Shown piece by piece: positions 1-10,936 of a stretch of 64,000 nucleotides of DNA. The stretch lies in NCBI GenBank assembly GCA_963575745.1, contig CAUYUJ010000355.1:35886-99885 (forward strand), in the 5' to 3' direction. Position numbers and translations under genes: made by a program. This stretch comes from Prorocentrum cordatum (Eukaryota > Sar > Dinophyceae > Prorocentrales > Prorocentraceae). How positions within the stretch are numbered: the stretch's first letter is position 1; each line of letters begins with the position of its first letter. A model generated the notes under the pieces. The model saw only the letters and a list, made by a program, of their open reading frames with translations, was not told the DNA's origin and did no database searches.

Positions 1-811
1 GACTGGCCCGCCTTCCGCGACCACTTCCGGGCCGGCGACCACTGCCGGGCGGCCGGCGCCCGGGGCAGGCCCAGCCAGGCGGAGCAGCTGCTGGCCGAGG
101 CCCAGGCCCAGGTGTGATGGGCCTGTTTTTCACCACCACCACCACCATAAATGGAGGAGGAGGAGGAGGAGGAGGAGGAGGAGGAGGAGGAGGAGGAGGA
201 GGAGGAGGAGGAGGACGGAGGAGTAGGAGGAGGAGGAGGAGGAGGAGGAGGAGGAGGAGGAGGAGGAGGAGAGGAGGAGGAGGAGGAGGAGGAGGAGGTG
301 AGGAGGAGGAGGAGGAGGAGGAGGAGGAGGAGGAGGAGGAGGAGGTGGAGGAGGAGGAGGGAGGAGGAGGAGGAGGAGGAGGAGGAGGGAGGAGGAGAGG
401 AGGAGGTATAGGAGGAGGGGAGGAGGGAGGGAGAGGAGGAGGATGGAGGAGAGGAGGTAGGAGGAGGGGACGAGGAGGGAGGAGAGAAGGAGGAGGAGGA
501 GGGGGAGGTGGGGGGAGGAGGAGAGGGGAGAGGAGGGAGGGAGGAGGAGAGGACCCCTCCCCCTCCAACTTATGGTGGTGGTGGTGGTGGAAAACAGGCC
601 CAGCAAGGTGCGCGGGCTCCTCGACAGGGCCCGGCTGGCGCTCTGGCCGGCGCCCGCGGGCGCGCCGGGCGAGCCGTCGGAGCAGCAGCTGCGGCAGCTG
701 GCGGAGATGGGCTTCACGGACCGCGGCCGGTGCGCGGAGGTCCTGGCCAGGCACCGGGGCGACCTGGGCCCCGCCGCGCTCGAGGAGCTACTCCAGGCCC
801 GGAAGGGGTGA
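1..811 (+). CDS. UBA-domain protein, 3' end (two exons, partial)
   Basis: The window opens inside a coding exon (1-111, frame 1), which would hit a stop at 115-117 if unspliced. A GT at 112 and an AG at 606-607 allow phase-0 splicing into 608-811, which ends in TGA. The joined C-terminus carries a ubiquitin-associated (UBA) fold signature within the last 45 residues: a helix around EQQLRQLAEMGF, the hallmark MGF loop, a second helix with RCAEVLARHRGDL, and a final helix AALEELL. UBA domains are three-helix modules that bind ubiquitin or ubiquitin-like proteins. The exon upstream is Arg/Ala-rich and helical (SQAEQLLAEAQAQ) and was not recognised. The protein's full identity is unknown because the 5' part lies outside the window. 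The UBA call is firm; the splice model is inferred from frame, splice dinucleotides and the inverted repeats of the intron. Confidence 0.75.
112..607 (+). mobile_element. Introner-like intron with terminal inverted repeats
   Basis: The intron of the UBA gene is almost wholly an element with 32-bp terminal inverted repeats at 119-150 and 570-601 (31 of 32 positions pair). The left arm begins GGGCCTGTTTTTCACCACC. Between the arms lies a purine (GGA)n tract. The pentamer AGGTG stands at both edges (110-114 and 606-610). It is consistent with a target duplication that supplies the splice sites, with GT just outside the left arm and AG just outside the right one. This matches what is known of introner elements, which create introns on insertion. 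The assignment is inference from one copy. Confidence 0.65.
151..545. repeat. (GGA)n microsatellite inside the intron
   Basis: Nearly pure GGA/GAGG tract of about 400 bp filling the centre of the introner-like intron. Long Gly, Arg and Glu open frames here are products of the 3-bp period, not genes. Confidence 0.95.
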
Positions 812-1098
812 GGTGTTTCTGTGGCCCTCTCGGCGCGGCGCGCCCCGCGGAATGGGCGGCGCCTCCGTCTCCACTGCCGCCTCCCGACCTCCTCGCCTCC
901 CCGCCTCCCCGTCCCGCCGCCGCCCCCCCCCCCCTGGAATTTGCTCTGCCCCCCTCTGGGGCTCGGCCGCATGCCCACCTCAGCGGCGGGTCCCGGCGCC
1001 GGCCTTATGCACTGTGTAGGCGCAGGGCCCACCCTCTCGGCGCTGGGGAAGCTCCAATCGTGAGCGGCATGCTCGCCCTTCTTTCGAAGAAGAATACC
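812..1098. other. Unclassified 3' flank of the UBA gene
   Basis: GC-rich and C-run-rich sequence after the stop codon. No gene, repeat family or clear poly(A) signal was recognised. Confidence 0.4.
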
Positions 1099-1280
1099 CA
1101 GACATGATCGCGTCGTAACAAAAATCAGGACGGGAGGTTTTTGGCAATTTTCGGCCTCGGGGGGCCCTCGCTGGGCCTCGGGACCGTCATGAACGACTCA
1201 GGATGAAAAACCAGTCCCGGGGAAAGGGTCAGCGCTTCCACGGACCCCGTTTGACAAAATCAGGATGTCGCCTGTCTGGG
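1099..1280. mobile_element. MITE-like element, family A copy 1
   Basis: A 182-bp element starting CCCAGACATGATCGCGT and ending with the approximate inverse (CCTGTCTGGG). Its interior has GGCCTCGGGGGGCC, CCTCGGGACCGTCA and GGGAAAGGGTC, all shared in order with the copy at 57302-57461. It has no coding capacity, as expected of a non-autonomous inverted-repeat element. Confidence 0.7.
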
Positions 1281-1292
1281 AATGCTTCATAA

Positions 1293-1448
1293 ACATAAGA
1301 CCTTTCGGAGCTCCGTGCGGATTTCTTGGCTCGGCGCTGGGCCCCCCCCTCCCTGGCGCGCGGAGCGCGCCAGGAGCGGCGCCGGAGGCGCCGCCTGGGG
1401 GGGCCCAGCACCGATCCCAGAAGTCCGCGCGGAGCTCCGAAAGTTTAT
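1293..1448. mobile_element. Hairpin element, family B copy 1
   Basis: A near-complete foldback. An arm of about 50 bp (CTTTCGGAGCTCCG, then CGGATTTCTTGG and GCTGGGCCCCCC) is mirrored at 1396-1448. The loop holds two smaller palindromes, GGCGCGCGGAGCGCGCC and GGCGCCGGAGGCGCC. The same architecture recurs at 44693-44871, and half of it at 20925-21030. Confidence 0.7.
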
Positions 1449-2241
1449 GTGTGTGCATCTATTTGTTCCCCTATTCTCTCTTTGTGACAGGGGGTGTGCT
1501 GCGATCAGCAGGCTTGCCCTTTTTTCAGTTTCGACGCGGCCAGCGCTTCCCCGCGGGAGGTCCCGACACTCCGCAGGGGTGATGCGGCGTCGCCTGCGCG
1601 GGCGTCGGTGCCGGGATGCCAAGGGGCGGCCCTTCTGCGAACGCCCTTCCATGGATCGGTATGTGCGCCCGCGCTGCTTGATGATGGCGGCGCGCCCGGG
1701 GGGGGAGTGAGGATTCGGCCACGCGCAGAGGGGGGCAGGGGGAGGGGGAAAGGCTTCTAAGAAGCAGCCTCCTTCTAAGAAGCCTTCCCCCCTCCCCCTA
1801 TACACCCCTCTGCGCGCCGCCAGAGGACGCGAGCTTTTTTCTGCCTGTTTTTTTGTTTTGTTCTCTTTTCTTTTTGTTATCTGAGCCTCGACCTCAAGGG
1901 GGCCGTCGCCTCCTGCCTCGCCCTTCCCCTCCTCGTCTTCCCCTCCTCCTCGCTCCCCCAGACCGCCACCCCATACAGTGGAGATCCATAGTGAGGACGG
2001 GTAACCTTCCCAAGGGCACCCTTGCGTCCTTAGATTTGTTCGGCAGTGCGCCGCTGGAAACGCTTCAGCTGGGGCGTCCAAGGACCGTCCAAGGGTCTTG
2101 CGGCTACGGAGTTTGATTGGAATCCCCCGCTCTCAGCTCTCGAAGCCTGGGCGTGCCTGTCCCGAGCCTCGACCTCGGGGGGCAGTTTGCGGGCCCCGCG
2201 GGCCCTCAAGCACGGGTCCGGGGCGGAAAAAGCTTCCTCGA
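1449..2241. other. Unclassified, with a short hairpin
   Basis: No gene recognised. A hairpin built from GGCTTCTAAGAAGC and CTTCTAAGAAGCC lies at about 1751-1785. Similar CTTCT.AGAAGCC words recur near 2505, 2750 and 63620. A pyrimidine-rich stretch covers 1840-1970. Confidence 0.4.
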
Positions 2242-2398
2242 GTCGGGCATTGTCGCTCTACAGGAGGAACGTTAAAAAATAGTCCACGGATAATTGGGGA
2301 CGATTTGTTTGGTGATTTTTTTCACCATTGTTGCATATTTGTTCTGATGTTTTTTTTATTTTCCTCCAGAAAGCCGCCTGTAGGAGGTCATGCCCGAC
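2242..2398. mobile_element. MITE-like element, family C copy 1
   Basis: A 157-bp element. It opens GTCGGGCATTGTCGCTCTAC and closes with the inverted counterpart (CCTGTAGGAGGTCATGCCCGAC region). The centre is T-rich. Two related copies lie at 6752-6860 and 54258-54406, sharing the ends but not the middle. Confidence 0.7.
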
Positions 2399-5300
2399 TT
2401 AAAACTGGCCCTGCGGGAAGGGGTTGGGACATCTGGGGCCGCGGATGGAACATATCGTCTGTGGGAGCGAGAGGGGACCCGCTTCTCAGAAAGCGGCGGG
2501 GCTCTTCAGAAGCCCTCGCGCCTTCTGAGAAATTCGACGAGACGTGAGAGTGGCCCTTCGCTGGAGTGGCCGTTGGTGCGGGCGCATTGGGGTCCCCCGA
2601 TCGTCGAACGCGATGCGATAGTAGCGTCTTGCGCGCTTACGGTTGGCCCTCCCGCACCCCCCCCCAAAAAGCCGAGCACCAAAAGTCACTTTTATTCAGG
2701 GTCACTCTTGCGTGGAGCCGAGAAGCAGCCTGTGTCCTCGGATAAGGCTTAGAAAGCTTCTTAAGAAGCCTGAGGCCCTCTGAGATTTCAGATATCTAAT
2801 TACACTGCGTGAGTACTCGTCTCCTCTCTCCCCTGACTACGCGCGGGAGGTATGCCCCTCTCGTTCATTGATTTTACATTTCCGCAGCCCGACCGCCGCT
2901 GGAGCCCCTGCGGCCGCTGACCAAACAAACCAAACAAACTATGGTTTTTACAGTTCAGACGTTTTTTGTATGTTTGATTTGTTGTCGGTCTTGTGTATTT
3001 TTGTTTTGTTTTGCAACTCGATTGTTCTCGCTGTTTCAAAGTGGCACTCCCGCTGCAGCGTCGGCCTCATTTTCGGATCGTCGCTTTGCTCCCGTCGTTC
3101 ATAATGGTGCTCTAGCCCCAGCGTGGGCCACTTTTCTGGATCCGAGTTCTCTTTCAACGTTGTCGCCCCTCCGATTTCCCTTCCAGGTGCTGCTGCTGCT
3201 GTGCATCCTCGTTTTCGTACTCCTCCTCTTCCTCCTCTTCCTCTTCCTTCTGCTTATTCTCCTGTTCACCCGCCACCTCCTGCTCTTCCTCCTCCAATTT
3301 ATTTACGCAGCTCTCCTTTTCCGATCGCGCTTGACACGATGGGGTCTTTCTTGGAGTTCTAGGTCGGTTATGACGCGCGTCCGCGGATAGAGGAACACCA
3401 GCGCAATGGTAAGGGATGGGAGGGAAGGATGGGATGTCAGATGTGGCGCGAGCGCACCTGGCTTGGCCTGACCCCATTTGCTTTCCCACCGGGGCTCGCC
3501 GCCAAGGATAATCCACCAGGCGGAAACAGTTTTGGGGCACCGCTCCAGTTGCCCCCCATCAGGGTCAGAGTCCTTCTCTGCAACTTTCAGGTATAAGTGC
3601 TTCGCATTAGTTTCATGGCACGTCTGTAGGCAGTCGGATTGGACAGCCGAGCGACAGTGCAGCGGGCGTCGCGGGCAAGCGAGTCAGCCGCCGTCTGTGA
3701 TAGCGGAGGTTCTCCCTGGGTACGGAGCCCAACTTTTCATGTGCAAGGCAGGTCATTATGTCATTCGGACGCTAGCCTCGGGACTCTGCGCCCTTGGCCG
3801 CACTTGACCTTCTGATTATAATACTGCCCCATGGCTGCTCGGCGGTCCTTGGTCGCCCACTCACGGCTCCTGTCCGACTGTTGTTCCCGATGATTACGGT
3901 TTTCGCGTGTGTCAGTATTGATCCACGCTCGCATGGCGATAGTTGCTTCAGATGTACGTTCCCCCCTCCGTCTCCTCTCCTCCTCCTCCTCCTCCTCCTC
4001 CTCCTCCTCCTCCAGGTCGGGTCAACCATGTTTGGCAACTACAGGCGGACCGAGGTATAACATCGAGGTCGGTTCGGGGAGGGTACCCACTGGCTCTTCG
4101 TGCCTGTTGGATGTTCTTGTGAATCCTGGGGAGGGTACCCTTGGATTTTCCGTTTGTTTTGGCCGACGGAGGGTCGCACGTTCTCGATGGATGTTTTTCT
4201 GGCTTGTGTCCGACTGTACGCTGCCCATTCTTCCTCTTCAGCCACGTCCCCCTTCTGAGCACGCTTTGCCGTCGGTGCTGCACAGGCCAAGGCTTCGGGT
4301 TTCGCGTGCGGGCTCGCCTACTTTGCAGGCTTGCCCTCGCGTGATTCCAGGCCTGCTTGGTGCATGTCGTGGGCACCGCCATCCGCACGGGTAGCGTGCT
4401 TCGAGGCAAAAAAGTGTCAGAGGGCAGAACTTTCTGCAGGCTTCTCTTGCTCTTGCCAGGCTTCCTCCACTCGATTTGCGCGAGCTCATCCTGCCTGGTC
4501 CTCCCCTTCTCCTCCCCTCTCCCCCGGCCCCTCGCCGTCCCTCTCCTTCCATGTGTGTGTGTGCCAGAAATACAGCAGAATCTGCAGGGATCTGGGGGCG
4601 CTGCCACGGGCGCGCGGGCCGGCCATGGTCGGCCCGGCCATCCCGAGCACCCGCGACGCGTGCGCGCTGCCCCTGGACCCGAGTGCGATGTAGCTGCCGC
4701 GCTACGACCATCTTTCGGGTGAGAAGGAGGTTCGGGGGGGGAGAGGAACCAACGTCCCACTCAATTGATCTCACTATCGGTCTCACCATCGATCTCACTC
4801 TCGGTCTCGCCCCCTCACCTCCGACCATGCGCGCGCCCTTCTTTTTTCCTCCCCCGTGGCGCCGACATGTTTTTTTGTTGCCCTAATCAGCGCTTGCACT
4901 CAGGACTTTTTACTTGGGGCTGATGATCAGTACACAATTGGACGTTTTTTTTTTGCTTTTGGCCAGTTTCCCGGTCGGTGGCCGCCTGTGGGCATCTCGT
5001 GGGCGCATCGCGCTGAGGGGGGCACAGTGGAGGCCCATGCCAAGAAGCACCGTGCGTGAAATCGTTGGACGTCATGGGGTCGCAGCTTTGGGTTTCTCGC
5101 GGAAGTTTTCTTGTCTTATTTGTCTTTGTATTCCCCTTCTTCTCATTCGCATTCGTATTCATAGTCTTTTTTCTTATTGTCAGTCTTCTCGTAATATTCG
5201 TCTGATGCTGTGTATCACTATTACCAGTAGATTCGTCGGATTATTATTAGTATTGTTGTTGTTGTTGAACATTATTACTTCTAAAGAATAATTATTGTTG
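2399..5300. other. Unclassified intergenic DNA with small pyrimidine tracts
   Basis: No gene family was recognised. A CTCCTC/CTTCC-rich stretch lies at 3187-3300, a (CCT)n run at about 3976-4016, and an AT-richer stretch at 5100-5300. Codon use and frame length give no support for coding, except for the possible terminal exon listed at 4567-4693. Confidence 0.4.
4567..4693 (+). CDS. Possible isolated last exon
   Basis: A long pyrimidine tract (about 4495-4550) ends in a TG run and CAG at 4564-4566. A GC-rich frame then opens with KYSRICRDLGALPRARG and stops at TAG 4691-4693. This resembles a 3' splice site followed by a terminal exon of about 41 codons. No domain was recognised and no upstream exon was found, so it may be chance. 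Confidence 0.2.
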
Positions 5301-6390
5301 GGACCCCTGGTACACGACCCCCCTCCAAAACCTAGGCCGCAGCTACATTTTCATTATTTTTTCGCGAAAGCTTCAGAAAAGTGGATTAGTACCGGATCCG
5401 GTTGTTTTGTTCCCCCCCGCTTTCCCTTGCAAAAAACACTATAAAATGAAATTTCTTGTTCAAATGTAATCCAATTTCAAGAATCCCTTGCAAAAAATAA
5501 GCTAAAGTGGACATTCGCGCGTGCAAGACGAAATCCTTCCAAAACCTTAGGTTTCGGAACGATTTCAACATAAAAACATTAAAAACCCAATGGTTTTTTA
5601 AATAAAAAATTGTCAAAATCTCATCCCGCGCGCTCTTGCGGATTCGTAGGAAAACCATCACTTTTTAAACAATTTTGTCAAACGGGCTTTTGCGAGCAAC
5701 TTTTTCAAACTTCTGCGACAACGGTTGCGCACCTGCCAGGGCCATCATCCCTGTCAAATAATACCATGCGGGACACATTCGTTTTTTCTTCGCGCGCGCA
5801 CGCCGAAATCTCCAAAAACCATTGGGTTCTTAAGAATTTTAGCACCGCGCATCATAAAATCACACGAATCGCACCGTAGGTCCTCGAAAAACACCTGCAC
5901 GACTTTTCAAAATTTCCACCCGCGCGCGCTGTCCGAATCCTCAAAAAAACCAATGGTTTTCCAACATTTATGTTACATGAGCTCGCGCGAGCTACTTTCG
6001 CACGCTCTTGCAACGGGGTTCGCGCGCCTGCCAGTGGCCAGAACTCCGCTCTCTCTGTCTCTCTCTCTGTCTGCTCTCTGTCTCTCTCTCTGTCTGTCTG
6101 TGTCATGTATTGTATGTCACAATTGCAGGATGCTGGGCACACGCGCGCCCCGAATAAGTGACCAAGTTCTGTGGGTGTGTACCCCACGCCAGTGTAGTAG
6201 CCACGGTCGTCCGCACGCCACGAAGTGAAGTGTCCCAACGTCATAGGGCGGGAAGCTGGGTTTGGGTGGTCGCGAAGAGTCGTTTGGATATTTGGTAGAG
6301 CTTGAACTGCCCCCCCACGAAGTGGGGGTATTGTCTCGCGTCGCATGAAAACCCTGGCACTGGTGAGAACACTGAGCGTTCGGGTAAAAT

Positions 6391-6391
6391 G

Positions 6392-6429
<38 letters not shown>

Positions 6430-6485
6430 GGTTGTGGTTGTTGTTGTTGTTGTTGTTGTTGTTGTGGTTGTTGTTGTTGTTGTTA
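6391..6485. repeat. (TTG)n microsatellite
   Basis: A roughly 95-bp GTT/TTG run with a few GTG interruptions, flanked by unique sequence inside the composite repeat. Confidence 0.95.
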
Positions 6486-6751
6486 CTATTATTACCCTTA
6501 GTCTTACTATGAAGGTTATTATTCGTCTTCCTCTTCGTACTATTATCTTTGTCCTTGTTCTGATTATTCGTATTCTTATTCTGCCGGCGTTTCGCCCGGT
6601 GCCCGCCCGTCGGCGCCTCTTGGGCGCTCCTTGGGCGCTGGGCGGCTGCTCCGGCTTTTCGTCGCCCCGGTGCCCGCCCACGGCCCGCCCGCGTGGGTGC
6701 CTCGCGGGCGCCCCGTGGGCAGCCGCGCGTCCCGTCTCCACGCAGTCTGAA

Positions 6752-6860
6752 GTCGGGCACGTCCCTCCACAGGGGGGAATATTCAAGATTATAGTTGACC
6801 GTTGTCGAGCTATCTTGCATTCCTCGTCCAAAATCCCCCCTGTAGGAGAACATGCCCGAC
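6752..6860. mobile_element. MITE-like element, family C copy 2
   Basis: A 109-bp element opening GTCGGGCACGTCCCTCCAC. It closes CCCCTGTAGGAGAACATG and GCCCGAC, the inverse of the start. It is nested in the composite repeat just before the 14-bp minisatellite. Confidence 0.75.
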
Positions 6861-6867
6861 CTCAAGC

Positions 6868-7165
6868 TTGCGTACGCACCTGCGCCATATAACTTGCGCC
6901 ACAGTGCTTGCACCGCATAGCTTGCGCCACGTAGCTTGCACCACACAGCTGCCAACACGAAGATTTCACCGCGCAGCTTCCACCACATCGATTGCTCCGC
7001 GTAGCTTTCACCACGTGACTTGCACCGCATACCTTGCACCGCATAGCTTACGCCACATAGCCTGCGAGAACATAGCGCGCACCGCATAGCTTCTACCGCA
7101 TAGCTCGCACCACATTGATTGCACCACAGCTCACACAACATAGGTTGCACCACATAGCTTGCACA
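6868..7165. repeat. 14-bp minisatellite (CTTGCACCGCATAG)
   Basis: About 20 tandem copies of a 14-mer of the form CTTGC(A/G)CC(G/A)CATAG, with scattered substitutions. Shorter runs of the same unit occur at 15225-15300, 16940-17000 and, inverted, 18800-18870. They tie these places to one composite family. Confidence 0.85.
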
Positions 7166-7170
7166 TCCAC

Positions 7171-7776
7171 AGTGCAAAAGCTCACGGTTTTGGATCCACG
7201 CTGGCACACATTCATGTTTGCTCGTGCGGTTCCAGTCTTCCGACTGTCGCTCTGAGCACATTGGCGAGTAGGACAGTTGTCGTGTCGTGTGCTTGCGCCC
7301 ATCATTTTCGCCTCGCCCCCCCTCCAAACTAACGTTGTTGACAACATGGGCATGCGAGCGGTGCATGCAGGGCGTTCCATAAAAGGGCTCCCTCCATCGA
7401 GGAATCGAACTGCTGACCACTCGGCGGCTGGCGGGCACAGGCTGAGGTAAATCGTTGCCTGGCGAGGCTGGCGGACCTATGAGCTGACCCCCCAAGGGAG
7501 ATGAATGCTGGTGCACGGCCATGAGTTGACCCCGCAAGAGTATTGTGAGGGGGCCGTATTTGCACAGACACACATACGAACGTCTACATATGATGTCGGT
7601 GCGAACGCCGCATATTTGCGCACGCGTGATGTCGGTGATTGGTGTTCAGTAGATGTGGGGTTTGAGTGCAGCTCTCATGGTGCGTCATGCATGTAGTTGC
7701 TCTGTTCATAATATTTCAGCCGAATGGGAAATGGTATGCATGGCAGGATGCGCGCGGGCACCCGCACAAGCGGTGT
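7171..7776. other. Unclassified
   Basis: No gene, RNA or repeat recognised. A sequence near 7400 (GGAATCGAACTGCTGACC) faintly resembles an inverted tRNA T-arm, but no cloverleaf can be drawn. Confidence 0.4.
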
Positions 7777-7893
7777 ATGTATGTATGCATGCATGCATGC
7801 ATGTATGCATGTATGTATGTATGTAAGTAAGTATGTATGTATGTATGTATGTATGTATGTATGTATGTATGTATGTGTATATATATATATGTA
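7777..7893. repeat. (ATGT)n/(ATGC)n array ending in (TA)n
   Basis: A tetranucleotide array of GTAT and GCAT units with a short TATATA tail. It resembles the larger arrays at 11.8-13.0 and 13.55 kb. Confidence 0.95.
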
Positions 7894-8329
7894 TATACCG
7901 GACCCTCCCAGGAAAAGCAATCCATCATCGCTTGCTTCAGCGGGGGGGACCTCGAGGCCTGGACGGGCGACCAGCTCATCTTTCTGATATCCCTGGTGCC
8001 TGCTGACACTGCGTTCGCCCGATGCGCTTTCACGCTTGTGCGCAGGAGCTGGGGGAATGATGCTTTTTTCAAGTGCGAAGGTCCTTTGAGGAAGTAAGGG
8101 GCGTTCTCATGACACGCCGAAGAAGTCGCAGTAACACCGACCACGTCGATTTTTGGTAGCTTCCTGAATGCCTGGAAGGCTCCAGGCAGCCAGGATATCT
8201 TCGATCGTCGAACTTCGAATCTAGATACATCGCCTGTCTCTCTCGATCGAGGAACTGAAACCTCGAACCTCAAGCGTGGAACTAGCATCGCCGGGTCAGC
8301 TCGATATATTTCGTAGGAAAACGCCGTCT
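7894..8329. other. Unclassified spacer
   Basis: Sequence of mixed composition with no recognised gene or repeat. Confidence 0.4.
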
Positions 8330-8700
8330 GGGCGTTTTGGGGGCTTTTTCGGGCCGTCCTGGGGCCCTCTTGGGGCGTCCCGGGGCCTTCATGGGCCGTC
8401 TTGGGGAGCTGGGGCCCTCCAAAGGTCTTCTGAAGCCATCTAGGGCCCTCTCGGGGGCCTCCAATGGCCTTTTTTGGGGTCTCCCATGACTTTCGTGGGT
8501 TTCTCTTGGGAGCCTTTTGGGGGCATCTTGGGCTTCTTGCGGGCAGTCACGGGGCTCTCTGGGGCAGTCTTGGGGCCCTTTTGGGCCGTCTTCAAAGCCT
8601 CTGGGGGGCCTTTTGGGCCGTCTTGGGGCGATATCGGGGGCCTATCGGGCCGCTTTGGACGCTGCGAAGTCCCAAACTGCGGATCTGTTAAACTTTTACA
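8330..8700 (+). repeat. CTTGGGCCGT-type minisatellite, block 1
   Basis: A degenerate array of roughly 10-12-bp words (GGCCTTTTGGGC, CGTCTTGGGG, CCTCTCGGGG). It ends in an AT-richer cap (CGAAGTCCCAAACTGCGG... TTTTACAAGGCC). The same kind of cap interrupts the larger blocks near 11.3 kb and at 59.6-62.2 kb. Confidence 0.75.
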
Positions 8701-9179
8701 AGGCCCGGCAAGGCGCCTTGGGAGGCCCGGAATGGCCAGCAAAGGCCGGCAGACCTTTTCCAAAGGCGTCCAGGGGGCTGCCGAAAGGTCCGAAGGGGTG
8801 TTCAGGGCGTCCTCTGGGGTGGGGGTTTCCGGGTAATAGAAATATAAGAATGGGAATATGTGTACAAGGTTGCATTGGCGCTTCGCGCCATGCACCTTGT
8901 TCCTTGAATATTTGAAGCGGTTGGCCTGTCGCGCCTGCCTTTTTTCCATTTGAGGCGTGCCCGCTCGCTCGTACCACGGAGAAACGGGGGAAAGGGGAGA
9001 AGGGGGCAGTCAACTTGGGACGGGCAAAGACTGTGAATCGGAAGCCACGGGCGTACGGAATGGCGTAAATGGAAAGTGCTGAAGTCCTGGATTTTCTAGA
9101 CAAGTGGTTGCGAACCTGGGGTTGTGGGCAAACTGCGGCTTTCCGCAATGAATTACCACATGAGCGGGCGAGAACTCAG

Positions 9180-10400
9180 GGATCTACGCGGGGGCCTGCC
9201 GAAATGGTGTGAGGGCCTTGTGGCCCATCTCGGAGCCATGTCGGACTGTCCTCGCGGCCGCTCGCCCGTTTGCACGCTTGGGTGAACGTTGAGAAGGCGC
9301 CCTGGAGAGCTCGGGTTCTTGGGTGGCCCTGTTGAGGAGCGTCCAGACGGTGTCCCCGGGTTGTCATGGAAGCGCCAATGGGCAGCTTGGGAGTCGTCTA
9401 GGGTCCTCATGGCGCCTTCCTCAAGAGTGAGGATGCTGAGTTGGCTCGTGTTGGGGCCTCCCCTGGCCGTCAGGGCGCCGCCCATGCGCAGTTTGGGGGC
9501 CGTCCAGGGCCCTCGTGGGGCCGCTTTGGGGATTCAGGAAGCGCGTTTGGGTTTAGTTGGAACGGTGTTCGGAGTTTTGACAATGTTTTCGGACGCCCGG
9601 CAGGCCGATGGAACGAATGGTAGCAAATGTTATAACATCATTGAAACATAAGTGCTTTTTCGTTTCCGAGCGCGTCTTGGAGGTACCCTTCGGGTCGCCT
9701 CAGGGCATCCGACGAGGGCCAAGGCCAACTTGATGCCATTTTGGACCGTCTTGGGCGTGTCTTGGGCCTTCCGCCAGCCGCCTTGGGGTCAGTTTGGGGC
9801 GGTCATGGGGCCGCTTGTGGGCAGTTTAGGAGCCGTCTTGGGCCCCCGTACGGATCTTCTGGAGTCGGGAAACGTTTTCAGTGCCTCGCCTGCGTTCTCG
9901 GACGCCTGGGAAACCGAATGCGGACATAGTCGAAAAGCATACAAAAACCTCAGACAAATCAAGACTGTCAGGGTTTCGAGCGCCTCTTGGAGGTGACATT
10001 CGAAGCGCCTCAGCAAGGGCCTGGACCGCATGATGCCATCTTGGACCGTCTGTGGCGTCTCTAAGGCCTTGCGCCAGCCGTCGTGGGGTCAGTTTTGGGC
10101 GGTCATGGGGTTTCTTTGGGCAGTTTGGGGACCGCTTCGGGCTCTCATGGGGCTCATTTGGGCCGTCTAGGAGCGGTTGTCATTGCGTTTCCGACGTTCT
10201 CGGACGCTTTGAAGACCGAATTTGCGAGTATCCGAAAATCGTACAAAACCAATGACATATCGATGTTTTTGGGGTTCGGACGCCTCTTTGGGGTGACATT
10301 GGGGTGATCATCGGGCATCCGGCGGGGGTCAAGGCGAGCTGGGTGGTGCCATCCTGGACCGTTTTGGGTGGCTCTTGGGCCTTTCGCCGATCGATTTGGG
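9180..10400 (+). repeat. Minisatellite with about 305-bp higher-order unit
   Basis: Same CTTGGGCCGT word family. From about 9585 the marker TTCTCGGACGC, followed by an A-rich stretch and GCCTCTTGGAGGTGACATT, recurs at about 9893 and 10197. This gives a higher-order period close to 305 bp. The markers have diverged more than the words between them. Confidence 0.7.
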
Positions 10401-10930
10401 ACTGCCACCCGCCTGCGTGCACGCCTTGGCAAGGATTTCCGGCCTCCCCCCGTGCCACCGATCCGGGGGGTCCCGTTTCGGGGAGGGGTTTTCGCCCCCC
10501 CCCCCCCCCGGATTATAATAATATAGAAAAGGGGATCTGTAGATATGTCATGCGTGCATATGTTATTGTTCTGTCTCTCTCTCTCTCTCTTTCTCTCTCC
10601 ATGTAGGCACGGCGGTTTCCGCATAGGCCCTCGCCTCCGGGAGTCGAAGGACTTGCCATCTTGCCTTTGGCCAAAAGCGGCGGAAGGGCGGCGGAAGCCC
10701 GCGGAAGTAAAATAAGGCCGCCTTCGCCGGCGGAGGCCGGCGGAAGAAACGCACCGTGCTTCCGTCGCGTCGGTTTCTGTCGACTTTTTAGCGAGGCCCA
10801 CCACAAGACGCCCTGTTGCTGAGACTTGCGGGCGTAGTGTTCGAAAAAGGAAGAAACGCACGGACTCCGAAGAGATGGCATGGCTTTTGGGTTCAGGGTT
10901 TCTGGAGCTCCATATCTGATGGCCTTCAGC
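10401..10930. other. Unclassified, with (CT)n and GGCGGAAG repeats
   Basis: Contains a C-run at 10495-10510, a (CT)n run at 10568-10600 and repeated GGCGGAAG words at 10675-10750. No gene seen. Confidence 0.45.
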
Positions 10931-10936
10931 CCATCC

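Larger units (their letters stand above)
5310..7170. repeat. Diverged composite repeat (R1 family), copy 0
   Basis: 5495-6020 holds repeated blocks of the type GCGCACGCCGAAATC then CAAAAACC, with GAGCTCGCGCGAGC and GGGTTCGCGCGCCTGCC. The same blocks recur at 14.2-14.75, 15.5-15.98 and (inverted) 18.2-18.65 kb. A (TTG)n microsatellite follows at 6391-6485, then a GC-rich tandem part at 6590-6730, then the 14-bp minisatellite. The order matches the copies at 13.95-18.87 kb. Confidence 0.6.

Noticed and set aside
6868-7165. CRISPR-like regular repeats
   Set aside because: The 14-bp units are contiguous with no unique spacers, and the sequence is eukaryotic.
7385-7430. Possible inverted tRNA (GGAATCGAACTGCTGACCAC)
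   Set aside because: The T-loop-like word is present but the T-stem does not pair and no acceptor or D-arm can be drawn.
5852-7573. A 573-codon minus-strand frame with Asn runs and Cys-rich repeats
   Set aside because: The Asn run is the TTG microsatellite and the Cys/Arg/Ser repeat is the 14-bp minisatellite.
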